From Bryobacter sp. (GTDB lineage Bacteria > Acidobacteriota > Terriglobia > Bryobacterales > Bryobacteraceae): 64,000 nucleotides of DNA. Below, one piece after another: positions 1 to 9,083 of this stretch (position 1 is its first letter; each line of letters opens with the position of its first letter). The notes beneath the pieces are model-generated. The model saw only the letters and a program-made list of their open reading frames with translations. It ran no database searches and was not told where the DNA came from. The stretch covers positions 1 through 64,000 of the forward strand of contig JALHNI010000006.1 in assembly GCA_022843605.1 (NCBI GenBank), written 5' to 3'. The position numbers and the translations under genes are program-made.

Positions 1-765
1 AGCGCCAAAGCGCTGCTGGCTGGCCGCGAAACTGATCACGGCCACCGGCGCCGCACCGGGACGGTCGTCGTCAAGCTCAATCAGACGTCCTGCGGCCGGT
101 GAGACGGCCAAGCCGCGAAAGTACCCGCCCGTAACATACTCCGTGCTGACGCTCAGCGCCTGCCCCCGAATCGCCAGGTTCTTGCGGTGTCCGTTAAAGT
201 ATCCGAAGACCGTGGAGAAGGCCGGATTCTCCTCACGCATTGTCTCGAACGCGGCGTACGGGAACATCCCGCTCACCATCACGCCTTTGTCCCCGGGCCA
301 GAGAATACCTTGGACCCCATGAATGACGTGATCCCTGAGCCCGTTGGCCGGTGGCCGGCTCTGCCAATTCAACACCACCAGTGACTCGGGATCGGCCACC
401 GGCAGCGACCGTAGCAGAATCGATTCCATGAAACTGTAGATGGCCGTGTTGGCGCCAATGCCCAGCGCCAGTGACAGCACGGCCAGCATGCTGAAGGCTT
501 TGTTGGACATCATCGTGCGCCAGCCGTAGCGGACATCCTGGCCCAGTTCCAGCCAAAGCCGGGTCATCCAAATCTCACGGGACTCTTCCTGCTTCAGTCC
601 TGCATTGCCAAATCGCCGGCGCGCTTCCGCCCGGGCGCGGTCCTGCGTCATCCCGTTGGCTTCAAGTTCCGCCGCCTTCTCCGCCAGGTGGAGTTCCATC
701 TCCTCGCGCAGAGCCTCGCTCCGTTTGGCGGTGTTCATCCAATACCGCAGCCGTCGCATCCACAT
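1..765 (-). CDS. ADOP-family ABC transporter permease (MacB/FtsX-like), N-terminal part
   Basis: Only the first 255 codons are inside the window; the gene continues past base 1. Translation of the minus strand starts MWMRRLRYW and shows the short amphipathic head typical of acidobacterial permeases (RSEALREEMELHLAEKA, an EExxxH-type helix), then a membrane segment around residues 88-108 (AFSMLAVLSLALGIGANTAI), followed by the start of a MacB-like periplasmic domain. ADOP permeases are thought to work in export or lipoprotein-type transport with a separate ATPase; no ATPase is visible here. The ATG at 765 shares one base with the TGA of the PadR gene upstream (TGATG), so the two are translationally coupled. 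Family call is strong; substrate is unknown. Confidence 0.85.
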   Translation of the reverse strand, partial: MWMRRLRYWMNTAKRSEALREEMELHLAEKAAELEANGMTQDRARAEARRRFGNAGLKQEESREIWMTRLWLELGQDVRYGWRTMMSNKAFSMLAVLSLALGIGANTAIYSFMESILLRSLPVADPESLVVLNWQSRPPANGLRDHVIHGVQGILWPGDKGVMVSGMFPYAAFETMREENPAFSTVFGYFNGHRKNLAIRGQALSVSTEYVTGGYFRGLAVSPAAGRLIELDDDRPGAAPVAVISFAASQQRFGA

Positions 766-1103
766 CACGCTTCTCCCATCACGCGCGCAATCGCGAGCGT
801 CAGCTTGGCGTACTTCCGGGTCTCCACGTCCAGTTGTTTGCGGCCCGCTGCTGTAATCGTGTAGATCCGCGCGCGCCGATTGTTTGACGTCACACCCCAA
901 GCCCCGTCGATCCAGCCGTTGAGCTCAAGCCGCTGCAAGGCAGGGTAAAGCGAGCCCTCCTCGACCAGCAGTTCATTGCCCGATGACTGCTGAATCAGTT
1001 GGACGATGCCGTATCCATGGAGGTCGCGCAGCGAGAGCGTCCGCAGGATCAGCATGTCCAGCGACCCCGGCAGCGAATCGTTCTTTTGCGCCTTGCGTCC
1101 CAT
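765..1103 (-). CDS. PadR-family transcriptional regulator
   Basis: A 112-residue winged-helix protein, the normal length for short PadR regulators. Residues 12-35 carry the family start (GSLDMLILRTLSLRDLHGYG), followed by the recognition helix and wing region with EEGSLYPALQRLE and a C-terminal dimerisation helix. In acidobacteria this type of gene almost always precedes an ADOP permease, as here, with a one-base overlap. It probably represses its own operon; a palindrome lies directly upstream of its start. The ligand is unknown. Confidence 0.92.
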   Translation of the reverse strand: MGRKAQKNDSLPGSLDMLILRTLSLRDLHGYGIVQLIQQSSGNELLVEEGSLYPALQRLELNGWIDGAWGVTSNNRRARIYTITAAGRKQLDVETRKYAKLTLAIARVMGEA

Positions 1104-1106
1104 ACC

Positions 1107-1146
1107 AAGAATTCTTAGCTTAGGTCCAAGGGCGGACGCGAGTCAA
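1107..1146 (-). promoter_or_regulatory. Candidate PadR promoter and operator
   Basis: On the minus strand TTGACT (1141-1146) is followed after 18 bases by TAAGCT (1117-1122), a weak sigma-70-like pair. The perfect 10-base palindrome AAGAATTCTT (1107-1116) lies 3 bases upstream of the PadR ATG, where a ribosome binding site would normally be, and no Shine-Dalgarno is seen. A PadR dimer bound there could block its own operon. This is inference from position and symmetry only. Confidence 0.35.
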
Positions 1147-1205
1147 GCCCGGCTCAGGGAGCCATGACGCTCCGTCTGGAGGCCCTGCTGCTGGCCTGCA
1201 GCGGT

Positions 1206-1631
1206 TCAGTGAGCGGGTGGAGGCAGCGCACCAATCTGCATCATCAGCCCGAGCGTGTCCATGATCATACGCGTGTCCTTAAGTCGGCCTTCCTCGAGGC
1301 GATCAATGACGACGCCCCACACCCGAACCGGGCGGCCCGTGGCGGGTACGCCGAGGAACTCCCCTTGGTGCGTTCCAGACCACTCAAACCGGGTGACCAC
1401 TTTGTCCCCTTCGGCGATCTGCTCCTGAACCAAAAAACGGAGATCGGGGAACGCGGATCGCATGCCACGAAGAACGTCCTTCAAGCCCTCAAGACCTGGG
1501 CCCTGACCGGGGAACGGCTCCAGTTCGACCACGTCATCCCATACAAACTGCCCAGCGGAATCAATATCGCCTTGGTTGATCGTTTCCTCGATAAATCGAC
1601 GAATTACAGCAGCATTCTCTTGGGTGGTCAT
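1206..1631 (-). CDS. SnoaL-like / ester cyclase family protein
   Basis: A 141-residue protein of the NTF2-like alpha+beta barrel fold. The start MTTQENAAVIRRFIEETINQ, the central EGDKVVTRFEWSGTHQGEFL and GRPVRVWGVVIDRLEEGR are typical of SnoaL-like polyketide-cyclase relatives, sometimes annotated ester cyclase. AGGAG sits 6 bases before the ATG. These proteins are usually soluble and many have no known substrate; no polyketide gene is nearby, so a general hydrolase, cyclase or ligand-binding role is as likely as cyclisation. Single gene, same strand as the PadR operon but about 100 bases upstream of it. Confidence 0.82.
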   Translation of the reverse strand: MTTQENAAVIRRFIEETINQGDIDSAGQFVWDDVVELEPFPGQGPGLEGLKDVLRGMRSAFPDLRFLVQEQIAEGDKVVTRFEWSGTHQGEFLGVPATGRPVRVWGVVIDRLEEGRLKDTRMIMDTLGLMMQIGALPPPAH

Positions 1632-2408
1632 GTGGCTCTCCTGGGGGAGAATTCTAGCATCTAGCGGACCACAGCATTTTGCGCGCCGCCACCCTCGGGC
1701 TTGCTAGCGCCCCCGGACCGGATTGGCACATGAACCGCTCATCCGCTCTGCCAACTCTTCTCCAGAGATCGTGCGTTCTACCTTACAGCTGCTGCGCAGT
1801 TTCGAGAGTTTGCATGTCACTCCCTATGTTTCGGCATCAGGCTGGTTCCCGTTTCAGGATTGGCAACCACTTGTGAATCCTTTCGATGAAGATCTCGTCG
1901 CGCTGTGCCAACGGAATCGGTCAGTTTAGTTAGCGAGGTACACTCTCCTTGGTGAGTTCCGCCATTCTCGACTCCAGGGGCAACGCGATCACGAGAGTTG
2001 AATCCGCCGGATCCACAACAAAAGAAAAAACTTGTCGACGGACTGCCCCCTGGATGTGCGACCCTCTCTGCTACCCTCAATCGAACGAGTCTGTCAGCCG
2101 CGCGAACGCTGGGGTAGGCAACCCGAGCCAAACAGAACAAACGCGTCCGGTCCAGGAAACCCGGGCTTCAACGCTCACCGCCCCCGGTTCCCCCGCTCTT
2201 TCTCAACCGAATCCTCACTCGCCCCGGCTACCCAACCTGCGCGTAGCCGGGCCGTCCCGGCGCACGCCAAATCATCACTTTGCGACAGAATGCGACACTT
2301 TTGACATCTTTTCGCTGGCACCGCTGCCCCCACCTGAGCCTGCCCGTCCGCAACTTCAGCCGTGACTCAGCAGCAATCCTGCACGCCGTCGAAGAAGTGC
2401 TGAACGGC
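1632..2408. other. Gene-poor region
   Basis: Nearly 780 bases without a gene I can support. A plus-strand reading frame at 1723-1929 (68 codons, ending LVALCQRNRSV) has plausible composition and could be the tail of a decayed gene, but it matches no family I recognise and has no ribosome binding site. The part from about 2040 to 2360 is proline-rich in every reading and looks non-coding. Confidence 0.4.
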
Positions 2409-3386
2409 TTACTGGGCGGCCTTCACAAAACTGATGACTTCGGCCAAACCGGGCTCCTCGCCGCGATTCCGTTGGGCCTCCAGCATCTCCAGGAACGAGC
2501 GCCCGTCGAGCGTCTTCACCTGCTTCCAATCCGCCCCACGTTGCAGCAGCACCAACACCACCTTCCAGTTCGAAGCCAGCGCGGCGTAGTGCACCACGTT
2601 CTTTCCCTGGTTCCCGGGTAGCTTCAAGTCCGCGCCGTGCTCCAGAACCGCCTGAAGGATCTCCGGGCTCGCCATCCGCCCCGTCGCCGCAAAAAACGCC
2701 GGACTGCCGAACTCCGTCTTCGCATTCGGGTTTGCCCCCGCCCGTAGCAGCATCAGAGCCGGCTCAGGACCCACCTTCGAACTCATCTGAATCGCCATCT
2801 CCAGCGGCAACTCGTGCGCGACGGCGTTCGGGTCGGCCCCAGCCTTCAGCAGCGCTCGCAGTACCTCAAATTTGTCGCCTTCCGCTTTCCCGTTGCTAAC
2901 TTGGCCGCCGCTGCTCCGCAGTTGCCTGAGCGCCAACATCAGCGGGGTCACCTCGCTGTAGCCGCGTTCGTTCACCTTCGCCTGCGGCAAAAGAGCCGCC
3001 ACCTTGGCCGCATCGTTCTGCTCGATGGCCAGAGAAAGATCGCGTTGAGGGCCCTCGCGGAAGTAGGTCAGCTTGCCCTGGGCATCGCTGTTCATCCTCA
3101 CCTTGGCCGCTTCCATGCCACTCATCACGCCGACGTACAGCGCCGGCGAAGCGGCCAGCACCAGCGCCGATAGGCGGCCCACGGCGGAGTTCGATCGCAG
3201 AAACAGCAAGACGGCTCCGGCCAACAGCAGTCCGGGAATCACCAGCATGTACCCCGCCACCGCCAGCGGACTCGACTTGGAACTGGTCGCCGCCGCCAGG
3301 CCGAGGACAAAGAAGAGAAGCAAGACGGCAACGTCAAAACAAATCACAATCCAAAACAGAATCTTGACGATCATTTCCCCAACCAA
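2409..3386 (-). CDS. Membrane-anchored ankyrin-repeat protein
   Basis: A 325-residue protein with three hydrophobic segments in the first 100 residues (about 5-33, 42-64 and 71-90) and about five ankyrin repeats after residue 110. Repeat signatures such as VLRALLKAGADPNAV, ALMLLRAGANPNAK, ILQAVLEHGADLKLPG and VVLVLLQRGADWKQV are clear. The repeats probably bind another protein, on whichever side of the membrane the C-terminus faces; the partner is unknown. The DUF1501 gene lies on the same strand, with its stop 11 bases before this ATG, so co-transcription is likely. Bacterial ankyrin proteins diverge quickly, so no finer assignment is justified. Confidence 0.85.
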   Translation of the reverse strand: MVGEMIVKILFWIVICFDVAVLLLFFVLGLAAATSSKSSPLAVAGYMLVIPGLLLAGAVLLFLRSNSAVGRLSALVLAASPALYVGVMSGMEAAKVRMNSDAQGKLTYFREGPQRDLSLAIEQNDAAKVAALLPQAKVNERGYSEVTPLMLALRQLRSSGGQVSNGKAEGDKFEVLRALLKAGADPNAVAHELPLEMAIQMSSKVGPEPALMLLRAGANPNAKTEFGSPAFFAATGRMASPEILQAVLEHGADLKLPGNQGKNVVHYAALASNWKVVLVLLQRGADWKQVKTLDGRSFLEMLEAQRNRGEEPGLAEVISFVKAAQ

Positions 3387-3397
3387 GCCAGCACTTA

Positions 3398-4687
3398 CTA
3401 GGCGAGTAACTCTTTGATCAGGCGGCCGCCGTTGATGATCTTGGCCGGGCGCCCGATCGGCGTCTGATACTCATGCGTTGCGTCAACCCCGAGGATCGAA
3501 TACAGCGTAAACAGCAGGTCCTCGGGCTCCACGGGAAGGTCAGTTACCTCCGTGGCCGTCTTGTCGGTGGCGCCCAGAATTCGCCCACCCGTCATGCCTG
3601 CGCCGGAAAGCACGATTGACCAAGCTTTGCAATGATGATCCCGGCCCGCGTCCGAATTGATCTTCGGCGTCCGGCCGAACTCGCCCATGCCGACCACCAG
3701 CGTGGTATCCAGCATCCCGCGGTCGTGTAAGTCCGTCACCAGTGCCGCGTAGGCTTTATCGAACTCCGGCAGCAACACCTTCTTACAGCTATTGAAGTTG
3801 TCTCCGTGGGTATCGTAATTCAGCCACCCCTTGGCCACCGTCACGAAGCGGACGCCGTTCTCCACCAGGCGGCGGGCCAGCAGCGCACCTTGGCCGACGG
3901 GCGTGCGGCCGTAGCGCTCACGCAAAGCCGCCGGCTCGGACTGCACGTCGAAAGCCTTCTTCGCGGTCGGCGAACTCAGCAAATCGTAAGCCTTCTTCGA
4001 GAATTCATCCAGCGCCTGAAAGTCCGGGCTGGCTTCCACGCTGCGGAACTTCGCGTCCATCTGGTTCACCAGAAAACGCCGATTTTCCACTCGAGACCAA
4101 TCCACGTCCACCGGCAGTGTTAGGTCGCGCACCTGATACCCCGTGGCGTTGGCGTCACCAGCGATGAACGGATTATGCGCGCCGCCCAGGTATCCCGCGC
4201 CATACGACGGAAATGTATTTGGAACGGCCACATAAGGCGGCAGTCCGTTCTTCGGGCCAAGCTTGCTGGAGATCACACTGCCCATTGAGGGAAACTCGAG
4301 CGTCGGCAACGGCAGGTAGCCGGTCAGCAGATAGTTGATCGCCCGTTCGTGGTTGTTCTCCTTCGACTTCAGTGAGCGCAGCACCGTTACCTTGTCCATC
4401 ATCTTGGCCATCTCCGGCAGATGCTCACAGATCTGCAGGCCGGGAACGTTCGTCGAGATCGGCTTGAATTCGCCGCGGATATCAGACGGCGCGTCCGGTT
4501 TCATATCGAAGGTGTCCATGTGCGGCGAGCCGCCGCTCTGCCACAGCAGAATGCAACTGATGTCCTTCCGCTTGCCGGTGCTGGCGCCGCGCAGCGCCGC
4601 GGGCAGCGTCAAGCCGCCGACGCCGAGGGAACCGATGCGCAGGAAGTCCCGGCGTCCAAAAATATCGGTCTGGTTGGTAATTCTCAT
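3398..4687 (-). CDS. DUF1501 domain protein with twin-arginine signal
   Basis: A 429-residue sulfatase-like-fold protein of the DUF1501 family. The start at 4687 is chosen because AGGAG precedes it by 9 bases and because the protein then begins MRITNQTDIFGRRDFLRIG, a twin-arginine signal (RRDFLRIG); an upstream in-frame ATG at 4747 would lie inside the preceding gene. Family features are the LLWQSGGSPHMDTFDMKP stretch near the N-terminus, VTVLRSLKSKENNHERA, and VVGMGEFGRTPKI near the C-terminus. DUF1501 genes are nearly always paired with DUF1549/DUF1553 genes, as here (17-base gap). The enzymatic role of the pair has not been established to my knowledge. Confidence 0.93.
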   Translation of the reverse strand: MRITNQTDIFGRRDFLRIGSLGVGGLTLPAALRGASTGKRKDISCILLWQSGGSPHMDTFDMKPDAPSDIRGEFKPISTNVPGLQICEHLPEMAKMMDKVTVLRSLKSKENNHERAINYLLTGYLPLPTLEFPSMGSVISSKLGPKNGLPPYVAVPNTFPSYGAGYLGGAHNPFIAGDANATGYQVRDLTLPVDVDWSRVENRRFLVNQMDAKFRSVEASPDFQALDEFSKKAYDLLSSPTAKKAFDVQSEPAALRERYGRTPVGQGALLARRLVENGVRFVTVAKGWLNYDTHGDNFNSCKKVLLPEFDKAYAALVTDLHDRGMLDTTLVVGMGEFGRTPKINSDAGRDHHCKAWSIVLSGAGMTGGRILGATDKTATEVTDLPVEPEDLLFTLYSILGVDATHEYQTPIGRPAKIINGGRLIKELLA

Positions 4688-4704
4688 CGACGGCGCTCCT
4701 GCTC

Positions 4705-7098
4705 TTAGTGATTGTAAAGAAATTCTTTCGTGTTCAATAGCGCCCACAGGACGTCTTCGGCGCCCTGCTGACGGCTCTTCGCCTGGCCGATCGCCTTGCG
4801 GGCCGCGGCCACCTCTTCAGCATCAGGGAATCGTGTCAGCGTCCTTAGGTAGAACTCTTCCACCAGCGCCGCATCGTCCACGAATCGGCTCACCGCCTGC
4901 GCCACGTAGCCGCTCCGGTCGGTCACCTTCCGGTGTGCCGTGTCGCCACCGATCATGTGCAGCGCCTGATTCAGTGTCGGCTCGTTCTTCCGCTCGCACA
5001 CCAGTTGGCGGGAGGGCCGGTCAAACACTTCCAGAAAATAGCTTTCGATTTCGGGCTCCGGCAGCGCCGCAGCTCTCGTACCCGGATACATGGCCAGAAA
5101 CTTCTCCGGCACCGCGGTCGCCAGCGAGATCGAATCCAGCAGCGGCTCCGCACTCAACCGCTTCGGATAATAGCGAGAGTAAGCCATCGTGTCCTGCTTA
5201 TTGCCCGCCACCGGGACCGACGAAAGTTGATATGCGCTCGACAAGGTAATCGTCCGAATCAGATGATGCAGGTCAAAGTTGTGCGCCGCAAAGTCACGGG
5301 CCAACGCCTCCAGCAACGGTTCATTCGAAGGAGGATTCGTCACCCGGAAATCATCCACCGGCTCCACGAAGCCGCGTCCGAAAAACATGCGCCACATGCG
5401 GTTCACCATCGCGCGGGCGAAGTATGGGTTGTCCTTCGCGGTTACCCATTCGGCGAGTAACTCGCGGCGGTCGGTGAGGCCGGTAGTGGCCAGTTGCGGA
5501 CCGTCCAGGGCCTTCGGCAAATACACCTGCTTGGTTTCGGGATGCTGGAACTGCCGCACGAAATCGACATAGAGCGCACGTTCGTTGTTCCTTGGTCCAC
5601 CATTTTTGTAACGTACCTGCGAGAAGAACGCCGCGAGTCCGGCGAAGTCGCTCTGTTTCCAGCGCTCCAGCGGATGGTTGTGGCATCGCGCGCAGCCGAT
5701 CGAAACACCCAGGAATAGTTGGCTGGTCTTCTCCGCCAGGTCTAGTTCCTTCTTCATGATCGGGTAGTAATTCGTCGCTGGCATCTCGTACATGTTGCCG
5801 CTCGAGACCAGGAGCGACCGGACGAATTCGTCATACGGCACGTTCGCCCGAAACTGCTTCTGCAGATACTCTGTAAATGCGTAAGGGCCCTTGTTATAGA
5901 TCTGCTGTTTCGTGTTATCGAGGTGGTCGCCCCAATACATCGCCCAGTATTCGGCGTACTCCGGGCGACGCACTAACTGGTCCACCGCCTTGGCGCGCTT
6001 CGCCGGATCCTGACTGGCCAGAAAGGCCCGCGCCTCCTCCGCGGTCGGAATCGTCCCGATCACGTCGAGATAAACCCGCCGCAGAAAAGTCGCATCGTCA
6101 GCCGGCGCCGAAGGAGGAATCTGCAGGCGCTTCAACTTCGCGTTAATATGCTCGTCGATCAGGTTACTCACCCGCAGCAACGGAACCTGACGCGGCTCCG
6201 TCACCACCGCGACTTTGGCGACGCCGGTCACCCCCGGCCCACGCACCACAATCGCCGTTTCGCCGCCGCGCTCAGCCTTCACGGTTCCGGCCGCGGAGAC
6301 CGACGCAATCGTGTCATTGTTCGTCGTGAACTTCACCAACTGCGTCACATCGCCTTCCGCCCCGTCGTCAAAACGAGCCGTCACCAGCAACTTGCGCGTC
6401 GCTTCCTTGCCCGTCAACGTCAGCAGCGCGGGCGAGACGCGCAGCGCGATCATCTTGCGCTCATGCCGCGGATCGCGTTGGGCACCGTCTCGGATCCAAG
6501 CCAGCAGGGCCTGGTAGTCCGCGGACTTCGGCGAAAGCAGCTTGCCTCCGCCGTGGCGCATTGCTCCCGCCGTCGGCTTCAGCAGCAACAAGCTCTGTTC
6601 CGCGTTCGCCCGATTGATGCGGCGTCCGTCGTGGGCCGTGGCGATCATCGCGTAGTCGGGTTCGGCCTCAAAGCCGAACAGCGACAGCTTAAAGCCATTC
6701 TGTCCGTTCAACGCCCCGTGGCAGGATCCGCCGTTGCACCCATGCTTCGTCAGAATGGGCAGAATGTCTCCCGCGAAACTGCGCGGGATTGCTCCCTCGG
6801 CACGCTGCACCAACGCCGTCGTCGTCGCCGATTGCCCTTGCCACGTCACGCGAATCGGACTGCCTCCATTCGCCAGCGCCGTAATCATGCCCTCGGCATC
6901 CACGCTTGCCGCGCTGCCGCTGGCCGCAAAGCTGGCCTGTCCGGTCACTTCCTGTGCCGTTCCGTCCGCATACTCTGCCGTCACCACCAACCGCTGCTTC
7001 GCGCCTTGGCCGAACAGCAGTGGATTCTCCGGCGTAATTTTGAGCCTTGCGGGCGCTGCCCACATCGTCACGGCCAACAGTCCAATGAGTATTCGCAT
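4705..7098 (-). CDS. DUF1549/DUF1553 exported protein with Ig-like and cytochrome-like segments
   Basis: A 797-residue exported protein. Residues 1-15 are a signal peptide. Two bacterial Ig-like (BIG2) segments lie at about 18-95 and 217-300. Between them is the planctomycete-type cytochrome-like stretch HGCNGGSCHGALNGQNGFKL, with a CX4CH rather than CXXCH arrangement. DUF1549 (about 310-520, including GVSIGCARCHNHPLERW, a true CXXCH) is followed by DUF1553 (about 545-790). The stop of the upstream PPC gene overlaps this ATG as TAATG. With the DUF1501 gene it forms a unit common in Planctomycetes and Acidobacteria, probably acting on a polymer outside the cytoplasm; that is inference. Confidence 0.92.
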   Translation of the reverse strand: MRILIGLLAVTMWAAPARLKITPENPLLFGQGAKQRLVVTAEYADGTAQEVTGQASFAASGSAASVDAEGMITALANGGSPIRVTWQGQSATTTALVQRAEGAIPRSFAGDILPILTKHGCNGGSCHGALNGQNGFKLSLFGFEAEPDYAMIATAHDGRRINRANAEQSLLLLKPTAGAMRHGGGKLLSPKSADYQALLAWIRDGAQRDPRHERKMIALRVSPALLTLTGKEATRKLLVTARFDDGAEGDVTQLVKFTTNNDTIASVSAAGTVKAERGGETAIVVRGPGVTGVAKVAVVTEPRQVPLLRVSNLIDEHINAKLKRLQIPPSAPADDATFLRRVYLDVIGTIPTAEEARAFLASQDPAKRAKAVDQLVRRPEYAEYWAMYWGDHLDNTKQQIYNKGPYAFTEYLQKQFRANVPYDEFVRSLLVSSGNMYEMPATNYYPIMKKELDLAEKTSQLFLGVSIGCARCHNHPLERWKQSDFAGLAAFFSQVRYKNGGPRNNERALYVDFVRQFQHPETKQVYLPKALDGPQLATTGLTDRRELLAEWVTAKDNPYFARAMVNRMWRMFFGRGFVEPVDDFRVTNPPSNEPLLEALARDFAAHNFDLHHLIRTITLSSAYQLSSVPVAGNKQDTMAYSRYYPKRLSAEPLLDSISLATAVPEKFLAMYPGTRAAALPEPEIESYFLEVFDRPSRQLVCERKNEPTLNQALHMIGGDTAHRKVTDRSGYVAQAVSRFVDDAALVEEFYLRTLTRFPDAEEVAAARKAIGQAKSRQQGAEDVLWALLNTKEFLYNH

Positions 7099-9047
7099 TA
7101 GTCTACCTGCACTGTAATTCGAGGAGCTTCGTTCGATTCGCCGCCTGCGCGTCCCAAAATGGCCACACGCGGAGCCCGCCCCAGCGGCGCATCCGCCGCC
7201 GCCTGAACTCGTAATTGCACCTTGTCCGCCTCGCCCGGGGCACTCACCGGCTCCAGGGTCACCCCCGCCGGAAGGTTCTCGGCTGAGAACGCAATCGGCA
7301 CCACGAAACCGTCTTCTCGCCGAATCGAAACCGGAATCATCGCTGACCCTCCGCGCGGAACGTTCACCGACGTCGCCTGAGCCTCCAGTGAGAAGTTAGG
7401 TTTCTCGCTGATCGTCACCAGTGATTGATCCAGGCGCGCAAATGTCGCCCCTTCGCCGCCGCCGCTGCTCACTCGGACAGAGCGCCATGCCTGCTGCTCG
7501 CCGCTGCTCACTCGCACAAAGCCGCCCGTGCCCGGTTTGCCGTCCGCCCGCAGCGTGAAGGTCGCCTCCTCCTGGTCCGGCGCGATCACCACCGGGCTGG
7601 CGGACACCCCCGCGGGAAGTCCGGCCAACGAGAGCGCGATAGGCTCCTTGTGCCCGTCCAGCCGTTGCGCGGTCACCTTCCACTTCGTCTCGCCACCCGG
7701 ATACACGTGCGGACGTTCGTTCGCCAGTTGCAAGGTAAAGGTCGGAGCGGGTGCGCGTACCACCAACTGGTACGGCGAGCGTTCACCCGCCACTTGCACG
7801 ACGTTGCGCAGTTCGACGCTATACTCGCCGGCCTCGGTGAACGTATGCTGAATGCGCGGATCACGCTGATAGAACTTGGCGCCCGCGAAATTGAAGTCGT
7901 CGTTCAGTGCGAGCTGTTTGCCGCTGGAATCCAACAGCCGCATCGTCAGGTCCACCGGCGAGCCGTATCGTTGGCCGCGTACCTCGAAGACCAGGCTTTC
8001 GCCGGCCTTCACCGAGAAACGATAGAGATCGGGCTGGCGATACTTCGCCACACCGGGAATCGATACCGGCGGGCTGATACGATCACCGCCGGCGTGCCGC
8101 GGCGTCGGGTCTACCAGAATCTCCACCGGATTCGACCGTCCCGCCATCGACACCAGCGTCAGGTTCCGCGGGCCTGCCGGCGTGTTCGCCGGAACCCGGA
8201 TCCGCGCCCTCGCGGACCGGCCATCCATCGATAGCATCGTCCCCTCGGCCCCTTCTACTTGCGCTTTTCCCTGCAGTCCTTCGCCGATAAAGGTTACCTC
8301 CTGCTCAACTCCTGGAGCAATGCTCAACGGGGACACCGTGTCAAGGTGCGGCGCCTGCCGCATCTCGAGTTCGTAGGCAAAGTTCGGATCGTTGCGAACG
8401 TGGGTTGGCTGCACAACCACGATGTATTCGCCGGCCTCCGCGAACTCGTGCGTCAGAAATGGATCCCAGATGAAACGCTCTTCGTTATAGTCGATCTTTG
8501 CGCCGCGGGCATCCAGCAGGAAAAGTGCCGCGTCAAGACCGTTGCCATTGCGGGCGGACCGCAGGTCAAAAATCCACCGCGCGCCCTTCTCCACCCGGAT
8601 CTTGTAGAAGTCGAAATCGCCGTCGGTATTCAGGCGACCCATCACCGTGGCAGGGAGCGCCACCGGTTGGGCGACCGCGGCGGTCGAGTTGGGCTCGCGC
8701 TCCAGCACGCGGGGCTGATCGCCTACCCGCAGCAACAATGGGCCGCTGGCTCCGCGCGGAGTCACTACGTGAAAAGCGTTCTGGCCGAACGCCGCGTCCT
8801 TAGCCACCTGCACCCGCACTTTCAGGCGAGTGGGTTCCGTGGAGAGAATCTCGGCCGTAGCTCCAGGTTGATGAAACAGAACTGTCGCGGCGCGGTCAAG
8901 GTGTTCGCCGAGGATCTCGGCTTCGAAGACGGCTCCGGGCTGAGCGCCCATCGGAAAAATGGACGCCGCGATGGGCAGACGATGCTCCACGGGCTCCGCG
9001 CCCAGAGCCAACCAGATCGGGAACGCGAACCATAGGAATCCCTTCAT
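7098..9047 (-). CDS. Exported protein with pre-peptidase C-terminal (PPC) domains
   Basis: A 649-residue secreted or periplasmic protein with a signal peptide (MKGFLWFAFPIWLALGAEP). Two PPC-type beta-sandwich domains are visible: about 115-215 (EREPNSTAAVAQPVALPATV, GDFDFYKIRVEKG, GEYIVVVQP) and about 320-430 (YRFSVKAGESLVFEVRG, GEYSVELRNV). They are separated by IPT/Ig-like beta-rich segments and followed by two further beta-sandwich repeats. No catalytic domain is seen, so it is likely a binding or scaffold protein for the downstream DUF1553 and DUF1501 products, to which it is coupled by a one-base overlap. Confidence 0.85.
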   Translation of the reverse strand: MKGFLWFAFPIWLALGAEPVEHRLPIAASIFPMGAQPGAVFEAEILGEHLDRAATVLFHQPGATAEILSTEPTRLKVRVQVAKDAAFGQNAFHVVTPRGASGPLLLRVGDQPRVLEREPNSTAAVAQPVALPATVMGRLNTDGDFDFYKIRVEKGARWIFDLRSARNGNGLDAALFLLDARGAKIDYNEERFIWDPFLTHEFAEAGEYIVVVQPTHVRNDPNFAYELEMRQAPHLDTVSPLSIAPGVEQEVTFIGEGLQGKAQVEGAEGTMLSMDGRSARARIRVPANTPAGPRNLTLVSMAGRSNPVEILVDPTPRHAGGDRISPPVSIPGVAKYRQPDLYRFSVKAGESLVFEVRGQRYGSPVDLTMRLLDSSGKQLALNDDFNFAGAKFYQRDPRIQHTFTEAGEYSVELRNVVQVAGERSPYQLVVRAPAPTFTLQLANERPHVYPGGETKWKVTAQRLDGHKEPIALSLAGLPAGVSASPVVIAPDQEEATFTLRADGKPGTGGFVRVSSGEQQAWRSVRVSSGGGEGATFARLDQSLVTISEKPNFSLEAQATSVNVPRGGSAMIPVSIRREDGFVVPIAFSAENLPAGVTLEPVSAPGEADKVQLRVQAAADAPLGRAPRVAILGRAGGESNEAPRITVQVD

Positions 9048-9083
9048 TTTTGGCCCATGCTATCACAAGCCGGGAATACGCCT

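Noticed and set aside
5905-6250. Search for tRNA-like or other RNA genes inside and between genes
   Set aside because: No cloverleaf with conserved T-loop was recognised anywhere in the window; apparent matches fell within protein-coding sequence.
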